A DNA stretch of 23,561 bases from CAYRTD01 sp964426915. Its GTDB lineage: Bacteria; Bacteroidota; Bacteroidia; Bacteroidales; GCA-2748055. Position 1 is the stretch's first letter; every line of letters starts with the position of its first letter. Made by a program: the position numbers and the translations under genes. The stretch is from assembly GCA_964426915.1 (NCBI GenBank), contig CAYRTD010000051.1:1-23561 (forward strand), read 5' to 3'. Positions 1 through 6,239 of this stretch are shown in pieces. A model generated the notes under the pieces. It was not told the DNA's origin. It saw only the letters and a list, made by a program, of their open reading frames with translations, and did no database searches.

Positions 1-47
1 AAGTGGTACCGTTTTTTACCGGTAGGTGGTAGCGGTTTAGTCCGGTA

Positions 48-1079
48 TTAAAATATTGTCCAACGCAACCTGCCACACCTGCTGATATCTTTGCAGTTAT
101 TCTTATTCAACGGGATGTCCGTTATGTGTACGAACCTCTCCTTTTCAACTGTGTGTGTTATCTCTTTTGCGGGTGTGTGCTGCTGCCTTGTGATATCCAA
201 CTCAACCAGGTGAAGCGTGTGTGTCTTGTATTGAATGTTGTTTATGAACCGGTAACTGTATGTCTCCCACCAGTTGCCATTCTTGCTCTGACAACTGGTT
301 GTGTTATCTTTAGTTATACGCCAGAGAAAATCTACTTCCTCCCATACGCTTTTCAGGTTACCATCTTTGAATGTGAAAATGAAGCGGTAACCATATCTCC
401 GGCAGGTATTAAAAACCGTATTGTTCGGGTACAGGCCATCGGCCAGGAGCAGGATCGGCAGACGGGGGTACAGCTTCTTAATTTTTTCGGCCAATCTTAT
501 AAAAGCGTTCAACTCACAGTCTTGTTTGTCGTAGTTGCCTTGTTCGGGGTTGCGTATCCATTCGGTGGCAATGGATATACTAAATCCGTTGGGACACACG
601 ATCTTAGCCTCAAGCACATAGACCGTGTAGGTAGTCTTGCCACTCTTGGATGTCTTTTTCGGGCATCCTGGATATGGCTCGTAGTCAAAACTGTGGAGTC
701 CTGTACCATCGACCGCTACACTGTGATAAAGTCCATCGAAACGGAACTTGTCGAATACCTTTCTGCGCACCAGCACCCTAACCATCTCCTGCTTGAGCCG
801 CTCGAGGCATTCTGGTGATAATCTCCGCAGCAGTTTGTCACAGGTGTCCGTGTCGGGGAGCCGACAACCAAAAACCCTTTCGTAGTTGGCTGCAAAGCGA
901 CCCTTTCGCGAAAGGTTGTCCATACCATTGCGCGAGCCGCGCTTGAAAAGGAACATGGCTATAACTGCCATTAGCACCTCCTCGGTCTTGTAATCAGGGA
1001 ACTTCCGGTAATCGGGAAGTGAGGAAAGAATCACAAGGAAGTCAGGAAAGTGTCTGTTCAGAGCAATTGCTGTTTGCAT
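48..1079 (-). pseudogene. IS4-like DDE transposase, C-terminally truncated
   Basis: This is a 343-residue transposase of the DDE (IS4-like, DDE_Tnp_1) type. Two catalytic aspartates are visible: D124 in the VAVDGTGLHSF motif and D214 in LLLADGLYPN. A basic N-terminal part (residues 1-115) resembles the DNA-binding region. The family normally ends with a GRLRWKIENEGF-like motif that supplies the catalytic glutamate, followed by some tens of residues. Here the protein reads CGRLRW at 335-340, then TIF and a stop, so the glutamate and the tail are missing and the enzyme should be inactive. The break lies about 50 bases from the window start, and the sequence beyond it does not restore the motif in any frame, which suggests truncation by other DNA rather than a point mutation. 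Its base composition is richer in G+C than the flanks, as expected for acquired DNA. The exact IS family is not certain. Confidence 0.8.
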
Positions 1080-1257
1080 CGCGAAGCAGAACCCCTGATA
1101 ACAATTGAGTTTTCCCCTGCATCCATTGCGCTTCTTTTGTTTGTCTTTCTTTCTGTTTCTCTTCTAAATAAGGTCAGAAAAAACATTTAAAAAAACAAAA
1201 AAAATACCCGGTAAATTTGGTTATATCCTTAATTGTCAGTATCTTAAATGCATAAAC

Positions 1258-1297
1258 AAAAACGCCAGTGAAAAGGTGGAATCCTCCTGGCGTTTTT
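1258..1297. terminator. bidirectional terminator-like hairpin
   Basis: The arms AAAAACGCCAG and CTGGCGTTTTT form an 11-bp stem with a partly paired inner loop (AGG/CCT). On the plus strand the stem ends in a T run followed by A-rich sequence; on the minus strand it ends in TTTTTGTTT. It looks like a rho-independent terminator usable in either direction. It is about 410 bases beyond the gpmA stop, so which transcript it ends is unclear. Confidence 0.5.
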
Positions 1298-1334
1298 AAA
1301 AAAATAAAAAATGAAACCACAACATTATTTGTCT

Positions 1335-1349
1335 GGCGGCTGCGCCGCC
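1335..1349. repeat. short GC-rich palindrome
   Basis: GGCGGC and GCCGCC flank a three-base loop in otherwise AT-rich sequence. It may be a small dispersed palindromic repeat; no function can be read from it. Confidence 0.35.
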
Positions 1350-1523
1350 TTTGTAAATACCTGATAGTAAGGCAGCTACAATGACAATCTAAATTATGAG
1401 GTCTTTTGTAAAGTTAGTGCGAAAATTATTTTTCTCAAAATTTCCCGATAGCTTTATTTTCAGACTATTACGAAATTACTGTTTTACAAGCGGAATTGCT
1501 GAATCAGATCCTGATAACTGGAA

Positions 1524-1663
1524 CCATATATTCTCAGAATTTAGGATTCAAGCTTTTCTGTGTGGAATGCAACAGGGGGCAGGTTTTTTTAACCTTTATA
1601 ATGGATAACCAGCATCGTAATTATACTCGGATGCTGATGGCTAATAATTCTGAGAATATATGG
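1524..1663. repeat. 18-bp perfect inverted repeat around 104 bp
   Basis: Bases 1524-1541 (CCATATATTCTCAGAATT) are the exact reverse complement of 1646-1663. The 104 bases between contain a second, nested hairpin (CAGCATC 1610-1616 with GATGCTG 1630-1636). The layout fits either a very small MITE or a long structured RNA. No target-site duplication is obvious, and no coding sequence is convincing inside it. Confidence 0.5.
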
Positions 1664-1710
1664 GATATTCAAAGCAATTTGCTACCTGATATCCAGGTAT
1701 TTTACCAGGC

Positions 1711-2463
1711 TTAGTTCTTTTTGGCTTTTCCCTGGTTTGCAACTGCTTCCATTGCTTTCTTTACTTCCTCTTCATTACCGATGTAATAATTTTTTATGGG
1801 CTTAAGATCCTCATCAAGTTCATATACAAGGGGAAGTCCGGTCGGGATATTCAGTTTTATAACTTCTTCTTCGCTAAGGTTATCGAGATATTTGACCAGG
1901 GCCCGCAGGCTGTTTCCATGTGCTGCAATAAGCACTTTTTTACCTTCTTTAATATCAGGAGCAATAGTTTCATGCCAGAAAGGAAGAAACCTGTCTACTG
2001 TATCTTTCAGACATTCGGTAGTTGGAACATCTTTTTCATCCATGCCTGCATAACGGGGATCATTTCCGGGATAACGTTCATCGGATTTTTCAAGTTCCGG
2101 AGGTGGCACATCATAACTTCTTCTCCACATCAGCACTTTTTCCTCCCCGTGTTTTTCCGCTGTTTCGGCTTTATTGAGACCCTGAAGAGCTCCGTAGTGT
2201 CTTTCATTTAGCCTCCAGTTCTTCACAAAAGGAATCCACAGAAGATCCATTTGATCAAGAGCTATCCAGAGAGTTCTGAGGGCTCTTTTCAATACTGATG
2301 TATAGGCAATATCAAAAGTAAAGCCCTGTTCTTTTAAGGCTTTTCCGGCCTCTGTTGCCTCTTTAATTCCTTTTTCAGTGAGGTCCACATCCGTCCAGCC
2401 GGTAAAACGGTTTGAAAGATTCCATTCGCTTTCACCGTGACGCAATAGTACAACTTTATACAT
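1711..2463 (-). CDS. gpmA: 2,3-bisphosphoglycerate-dependent phosphoglycerate mutase
   Basis: This cytoplasmic glycolytic/gluconeogenic enzyme interconverts 3- and 2-phosphoglycerate through a phosphohistidine intermediate. The protein is 250 residues, the usual size of the cofactor-dependent family. It has the RHGESEWN motif with the phosphorylated H9, R60 in the SVLKRALRT stretch, E87 in NERHYGALQGLNK, and the second catalytic histidine H182 in AAHGNSLRALVKYL. The ATG at 2463 is the natural start, as the RHG motif falls at residues 8-10 as in homologues. The gene is monocistronic by appearance: the next minus-strand gene upstream stops at 2664, and a strong Bacteroidota promoter sits at 2519-2548. 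A 19-bp perfect tandem duplication lies in its leader. The tail is Lys-rich and ordinary for the family. Confidence 0.97.
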   Translation of the reverse strand: MYKVVLLRHGESEWNLSNRFTGWTDVDLTEKGIKEATEAGKALKEQGFTFDIAYTSVLKRALRTLWIALDQMDLLWIPFVKNWRLNERHYGALQGLNKAETAEKHGEEKVLMWRRSYDVPPPELEKSDERYPGNDPRYAGMDEKDVPTTECLKDTVDRFLPFWHETIAPDIKEGKKVLIAAHGNSLRALVKYLDNLSEEEVIKLNIPTGLPLVYELDEDLKPIKNYYIGNEEEVKKAMEAVANQGKAKKN

Positions 2464-2481
2464 GATTGGGGGTTTTTAAAT

Positions 2482-2519
2482 GTTTGTTTTTAAGGAATGC
2501 GTTTGTTTTTAAGGAATGC
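2482..2519. repeat. two perfect 19-bp tandem copies in the gpmA leader
   Basis: The 19-base unit GTTTGTTTTTAAGGAATGC occurs twice head to tail (2482-2500 and 2501-2519). The second copy abuts the -7 box of the gpmA promoter, so both copies fall around or just after the likely transcription start. Read on the minus strand, the unit is GCATTCCTTAAAAACAAAC. It is most simply a slipped-strand duplication that lengthened the 5' untranslated region. Confidence 0.85.
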
Positions 2520-2548
2520 AAAGATACAAAAAATAGCCCGGATTCAAA
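2519..2548 (-). promoter_or_regulatory. gpmA promoter, Bacteroidota type
   Basis: On the minus strand TTTG (2548-2545) is followed after 18 bases by TATCTTTG (2526-2519), an exact match to the -7 consensus TAnnTTTG and close to the usual 19-base spacing from the -33 TTTG. This is the best promoter in the window and one reason for assigning it to the Bacteroidota. Confidence 0.75.
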
Positions 2549-2663
2549 TGAAATGTATGTTTAACAGTCATAAGAATTCTGATGAAATAGTAATTTTTTG
2601 GGTCTCTGATTACAGGAATATAATTCCAATGAATTAATTTATTACCTATGAGGATGTTATGTG

Positions 2664-3941
2664 TTATTTTTTTCCGCCATAAGTATATCCCAGACTATTA
2701 ACTTCTTCCTGAACCCGTTCAAGATTTACATTATTTCCTTCAATCAAGACTTCACCATTGTTAATATTTACCGTAACTTCTTTTACGCCTTCAATATTCT
2801 GAATTCCTTTTTCAACGTTCATTTTACAATGATTACAAGTCATTCCCTCTACTTTTATTGTTGTTGTCATATCACTGAAATTTAATGTTTCTGTAACTAT
2901 TTTCGGTTTATTGATTTTTGGCAATATGTATTTCCGGAACAATCCGTTTATTATGGCCAGTGTAAGTAAAACAGCGCTGGCTACCTCCAACCAGTAAGGA
3001 ATTATTTCATGACCATGGCCTTCTCCGTGAAGATGCTGTATTGCTGAAGTAAACCACTCTCGTGGCAGAAATTCATTAACAATAATTCCAAATAACAATG
3101 CTCCGCCAATAATGGATGTAAGGTATCGGAACAGGGTTTTGCGGCCCATTGAATTAGCTATTACCGAGATTGTTGCCGCATTGGTTGCCGGCCCTGCCAT
3201 AAGGAAAACTATTGCCGCTCCCGGTGAAAGCCCTTTCATCATTAAAACAGCGGCGATCGGAACAGATCCGGTGGCACAGACATAAAGAGGTATGGAAGCT
3301 ACCAGAATAATTAACATGCTCAGATAATCATTAGAGAGGTATTTTAGGAAAAAATCTTCCGGGATGATAACTGCAATTAAAGCAGCTATCATTAAGCCAA
3401 TAACAAGCCATTTAACTATATCTTCCAGGAATTCTCCAAAGGCATATTTCAACATTCCGATAAGACCGATTTTTTTCCTGGGGGCAATACTCTTGGCAAC
3501 GGACTTGTCGAAGCTGTTTTTCTCTGTGTTTTTCTCAAGATTATTGGTCATTATCCCACCAAATACCCCTGTAAAAAGAGCAATTATGGGCCGGATTATG
3601 GCCATTGGAAGACCGAGAAGGGACCAGGTTACCATAATTGAATCTACTCCGGTCTGAGGAGTAGAGATTAGGAATGAAACTGCGGATCCCTTTGAAGCGC
3701 CGTTTTTATAGAATGAAACTCCTGTGGGGATTACGCCGCAGCTACACAGAGGTAAAGGTATACCCAAGAGTGATGCATTCAGGGCGGAAGCTGCATTACT
3801 TTTACCTAGGTACTTTGTCATTTTATCTGCCGGGAACCAGGCATAGAGAATACCTGCGAAAAGGAAGCCAAGCATTAAGTAGGGAGCCATTTCAATGGTC
3901 AGATCGACAAGTTCATTCCAGAAATTTATAATATATTCCAT
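2664..3941 (-). CDS. SO_0444-type metal efflux permease with C-terminal HMA domain
   Basis: This inner-membrane permease belongs to the UPF0718/DUF318 superfamily, whose SO_0444 branch is linked to Cu/Zn efflux. Of the 425 residues, about 1-340 carry eight or so hydrophobic helices in two halves. The first half has the family hallmark PLPLCSCGVIP (C66, C68), and the second half has the matching PLYVCATGSVP (C222). A histidine-rich loop (HLHGEGHGHE, 304-312) precedes the last helices. A heavy-metal-associated domain follows (about 359-425) with the metal ligands in GMTCNHC (C369, C372). The fused HMA domain probably hands the metal to the channel; its specificity (Cu(I), Zn or other) cannot be told from sequence. 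It is transcribed alone: a 403-base gap with its own promoter-like region separates it from zupT upstream. Confidence 0.88.
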   Translation of the reverse strand: MEYIINFWNELVDLTIEMAPYLMLGFLFAGILYAWFPADKMTKYLGKSNAASALNASLLGIPLPLCSCGVIPTGVSFYKNGASKGSAVSFLISTPQTGVDSIMVTWSLLGLPMAIIRPIIALFTGVFGGIMTNNLEKNTEKNSFDKSVAKSIAPRKKIGLIGMLKYAFGEFLEDIVKWLVIGLMIAALIAVIIPEDFFLKYLSNDYLSMLIILVASIPLYVCATGSVPIAAVLMMKGLSPGAAIVFLMAGPATNAATISVIANSMGRKTLFRYLTSIIGGALLFGIIVNEFLPREWFTSAIQHLHGEGHGHEIIPYWLEVASAVLLTLAIINGLFRKYILPKINKPKIVTETLNFSDMTTTIKVEGMTCNHCKMNVEKGIQNIEGVKEVTVNINNGEVLIEGNNVNLERVQEEVNSLGYTYGGKK

Positions 3942-3952
3942 ATAGTTGTTTC

Positions 3953-3980
3953 CTAAAGTAAGATGTATTGTTCGAACAAA
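3953..3980 (-). promoter_or_regulatory. putative permease promoter with embedded 12-bp palindrome
   Basis: On the minus strand, TTTG (3980-3977) and TACTTTAG (3960-3953, one mismatch to TAnnTTTG) are 16 bases apart, short of the ideal spacing. The perfect palindrome TTGTTCGAACAA (3968-3979) overlaps the -33 element and the spacer, where a repressor of a metal-efflux gene would bind. No regulator gene is adjacent, so the operator role is inference. Confidence 0.4.
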
Positions 3981-4251
3981 AATAATTGCAGTTCAACTGA
4001 TGTTACCGCAAATTAGCATGCTCTTTTTCAATTGTATATATTTTTTCCTTTAGTTATAACCTCAAAATCTCAAAAACGTTCAAAAAGCGTTCTTATTACT
4101 GGAAAATCATACATTTTTTCTTAAAGCAATAACGGGGTCGGAAAAAGATTTTTTCGTCCGGGGTATATTCAGTGGTCGTGTATTTATACCGGAGCTTTAG
4201 TGCAAGTCTGAGGGAGGTAGTATGCGGACACGAAAGTCTATATGACCAGGA

Positions 4252-4277
4252 GATCCCGAATGCTTCGCTTCGGGATC
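4252..4277. repeat. hairpin sharing the ATCCCGA core
   Basis: GATCCCGAA and TTCGGGATC form a 9-bp stem with an 8-base loop (TGCTTCGC). It shares the ATCCCGA/TCGGGAT core with the larger hairpin just downstream (4288-4333), so the two look like members of one dispersed palindromic family. Confidence 0.55.
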
Positions 4278-4287
4278 AGTTCGACTT

Positions 4288-4333
4288 TGTGATTTCAGGT
4301 CATCCCGATTTTTCGGGATGACCTGAAATCACA
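4288..4333. repeat. 21-bp stem-loop after zupT (REP-like or terminator)
   Basis: The arms 4288-4308 and 4313-4333 are exact reverse complements, with a TTTT loop. The core is TCATCCCGA/TCGGGATGA. It begins 12 bases beyond the zupT stop, so it could end the lgt-zupT transcript or protect its 3' end. There is no U-tract on the minus strand, so a classical rho-independent terminator is unlikely; a REP-type palindrome fits better. Confidence 0.6.
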
Positions 4334-4344
4334 GTCTCACTGAT

Positions 4345-5175
4345 TTACAGGAACAGCAATAAACTAATTGCCATAACGGCCATTCCTGCAATTAACCCAT
4401 AGATTGCCAGATGGTGCTCACCGTATTCGCGGGCTGTTGGCAGAAGCTCATCAAGAGAAATAAAGACCATAATTCCTGCCACCATTCCGAAAAGGACCCC
4501 AAAAATGGTATCATTAAAAATATTTCTAAGAAGAAAATATCCTGCTACTGCACCAATGGGTTCAGCAAGACCGGAAAGGAAGGAAAGTAGAAATGCTTTT
4601 TTCCTGCTTCCGGTTGCATAGGAAATGGGAACAGAAATAGCAATACCCTCAGGGATATTATGAATGGCAATTGCCACCGCAATAGGTATGGCAATGGTTG
4701 GATCGGTAAGTCCTGCTGCAAAAGTAGCAAGACCTTCCGGAAAATTATGAATGGCAATTGCCAGGGCTGTGAACATCCCCATTCGATAGAGTTTTTTATC
4801 ATTACCCACGGGGTGGGAAGGGTCTTTCACATCTTCTACCTTTCGTACTTCGTGAGGATTCTCTGCGGAAGGAATTAATCTGTCAATAAGAGCAATAATA
4901 GCAATTCCTGAAAAGAAAGCGATTACTGCATAAATAGTACCGGTTTTTTCATCAAATTCGAGTATCAGAGCCTCCTTTCCTTTCTGGAAGATCTCTACCA
5001 TAGAAACATAGATCATTACCCCGGCAGAAAAGCCCAGGGAAACCGAAAGAAATTTGGTATTAGTAGTTTTAGTAAAGAATGCCAATGCACTACCAATTCC
5101 TGTTGAAAGACCTGCAAAAAGAGTCAAAAGAAAGGCAAATACCAAGGTTGAAAATTCTACATCCGGTCCACCCAT
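4345..5175 (-). CDS. zupT: ZIP-family divalent metal transporter ZupT
   Basis: This ZIP-family inner-membrane transporter brings Zn(II), and in related proteins Fe(II) or Mn(II), into the cytoplasm. The 276 residues form about eight hydrophobic segments. The two metal-binding helices carry HNFPEG (143-148) and HNIPEG (172-177), the signature of the ZupT/GufA branch, supported by E205 in GLAEPIGA and DELLPTA (242-248). A hydrophilic loop with several His, Asp and Glu (about 103-130) links helices 3 and 4. The start at 5175 lies 10 bases after the lgt stop, so the two genes are probably cotranscribed and zupT depends on the lgt promoter. Transcription would finish at the stem-loop just downstream. 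Substrate preference is not decided by the sequence. Confidence 0.92.
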   Translation of the reverse strand: MGGPDVEFSTLVFAFLLTLFAGLSTGIGSALAFFTKTTNTKFLSVSLGFSAGVMIYVSMVEIFQKGKEALILEFDEKTGTIYAVIAFFSGIAIIALIDRLIPSAENPHEVRKVEDVKDPSHPVGNDKKLYRMGMFTALAIAIHNFPEGLATFAAGLTDPTIAIPIAVAIAIHNIPEGIAISVPISYATGSRKKAFLLSFLSGLAEPIGAVAGYFLLRNIFNDTIFGVLFGMVAGIMVFISLDELLPTAREYGEHHLAIYGLIAGMAVMAISLLLFL

Positions 5176-5185
5176 AATTCTGATT

Positions 5186-6070
5186 TTAACTTGCCCCTTT
5201 TTTCTTTACGGGCTCTTGTGTGTATTTTCCTTTTTTATTCACCCATAGCAGGAGACCAATTCCAAACAAGATGAATGGGATACTCAATAATTGCCCCATG
5301 TTTATATTTAGATTATTGATCATATTGATCTCAAAATCAGATTGTTCAAATTTTACAAATTCTATGAAAAATCTTGCCGTGAACAGGGATATCAGGAACC
5401 AGGCAAATATGACACCTTCCTTCAATTTATTACCGTGCTTACGAATTAGCCAAAAAAGGACAATAAAGATAAGCAGGTATGAAATCCCTTCGTAGATCTG
5501 GGTAGGATGGCAGGGAAGGTGCTGACCCAGTAATTCTCCTGTTTCGGAGTCATAAAAATTTACCCTGCTTCGGTCGTTTACAAATTTAAAACCCCAGGGA
5601 AGGTCAGTAGGACGTCCGTATATTTCAGAATTCATGAGGTTTCCCATGCGGATGAAAAAACCACCCAGGGCAGTTACCACACCTACTCTGTCAATAATCC
5701 ATAAAAATGAAATACCTGTATTTTTATTATATAACCACAAGGCTATCAGTATTCCTATTGCAGCACCGTGACTTGCGAGACCTCCTTTCCAAACCATTAG
5801 AATCTCAAGAGGATTTTGCAGATAATATTGAGGATCGTAAAAAAGGCAGTGGCCCAAACGGGCACCGATAATTGTTCCAAGGGCAACATAGATGGTCAGC
5901 TTGTCGAGTAGTTCAGTTGAAAACCCCTGTCTTTTAAAAAAGCGGTTAAAGATTATATAACCAAAAAGAAAGGCACTGGCAAAAAGCAAGCCGTACCAGC
6001 GGATTCCAAAATTATCACCTAATTTAATCAGCCATGGATCAACATCCCAGACAATACTTTCAAAAATCAT
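5186..6070 (-). CDS. lgt: prolipoprotein diacylglyceryl transferase
   Basis: Lgt transfers diacylglycerol from phosphatidylglycerol to the lipobox cysteine of prelipoproteins in the inner membrane, the first step of lipoprotein maturation. The 294-residue protein has about seven membrane helices and the family signature GGFFIRMGNLMNSEIYGRPT (136-155). Residues known to matter in the E. coli enzyme are present: H101 (E. coli H103) in GGLASHG, R141 (R143), N144 (N146), G152 (G154), R233 (R239) and E237 (E243). The C-terminus ends in a Lys-rich cytoplasmic tail. A -7 box lies at 6096-6103, and the downstream zupT follows after 10 bases. The divergent neighbour encodes a lipoprotein, a likely substrate, though that pairing may be chance. 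Confidence 0.96.
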   Translation of the reverse strand: MIFESIVWDVDPWLIKLGDNFGIRWYGLLFASAFLFGYIIFNRFFKRQGFSTELLDKLTIYVALGTIIGARLGHCLFYDPQYYLQNPLEILMVWKGGLASHGAAIGILIALWLYNKNTGISFLWIIDRVGVVTALGGFFIRMGNLMNSEIYGRPTDLPWGFKFVNDRSRVNFYDSETGELLGQHLPCHPTQIYEGISYLLIFIVLFWLIRKHGNKLKEGVIFAWFLISLFTARFFIEFVKFEQSDFEINMINNLNINMGQLLSIPFILFGIGLLLWVNKKGKYTQEPVKKKGAS

Positions 6071-6095
6071 ATCAATATTTATTAAGGATTGTTGT

Positions 6096-6103
6096 CAAAG
6101 CTA
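6096..6103 (-). promoter_or_regulatory. lgt -7 box
   Basis: TAGCTTTG on the minus strand is an exact TAnnTTTG match, 26 bases upstream of the lgt ATG. The -33 region is weak (TTAG near the expected position). It forms a divergent pair with the box at 6205-6212. Confidence 0.5.
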
Positions 6104-6204
6104 CGAAAATAATAAAATACGGCTAAAATAATTTTATTAAATATCATTTATGTGATTCTTCCGTTTGTAAATAAGAGAATCGGCATTGTATTTATAAAAA
6201 TTCG

Positions 6205-6212
6205 TAGTTTTG
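6205..6212 (+). promoter_or_regulatory. -7 box of the Ig-like lipoprotein gene
   Basis: TAGTTTTG matches TAnnTTTG exactly. A TTG at 6186-6188 is a weak -33 candidate with short spacing. If this is the promoter, transcription starts near 6219, which excludes the TTG at 6210 as a start codon and favours the in-frame TTG at 6240. Confidence 0.45.
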
Positions 6213-6239
6213 TCTATTACTAAAAAACCCTTAATAACA

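Larger units (their letters stand above)
1080..1710. other. intergenic region with hairpins, no recognisable gene
   Basis: About 630 bases lie between the transposase start and the gpmA stop. The first 100 bases are probably the upstream end of the insertion element, though I could not identify its terminal inverted repeat. The rest holds a terminator-like hairpin (1258-1297), a short GC-rich hairpin (1335-1349) and an 18-bp inverted repeat pair (1524-1541 and 1646-1663). Two overlapping open frames of about 70 codons (1396-1608 and 1496-1714, plus strand) resemble nothing I know and have no promoter or ribosome site, so I treat them as chance. Confidence 0.6.
3942..4344. other. intergenic region with palindromes
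   Basis: About 400 bases separate the permease start from the zupT stop. The half near the permease holds its promoter; the half near zupT holds two hairpins (4252-4277 and 4288-4333). A weaker inverted pair, TCCGGGGTATA with TATACCGGA (4157-4167 and 4185-4193), is also present. I see no open frame worth calling. Confidence 0.6.

Noticed and set aside
126..818. Open frame of 230 codons on the plus strand
   Set aside because: It is antisense to the transposase, has no family resemblance and mirrors its codons; a shadow frame.
1682..1698. Hairpin TACCTG/CAGGTA just past the gpmA stop as a terminator
   Set aside because: The stem is only 6 bp and no T-tract follows on the minus strand.
1396..1714. 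Two overlapping plus-strand frames of about 70 codons
   Set aside because: No recognisable domain, no promoter, and they overlap the inverted repeat; probably chance.
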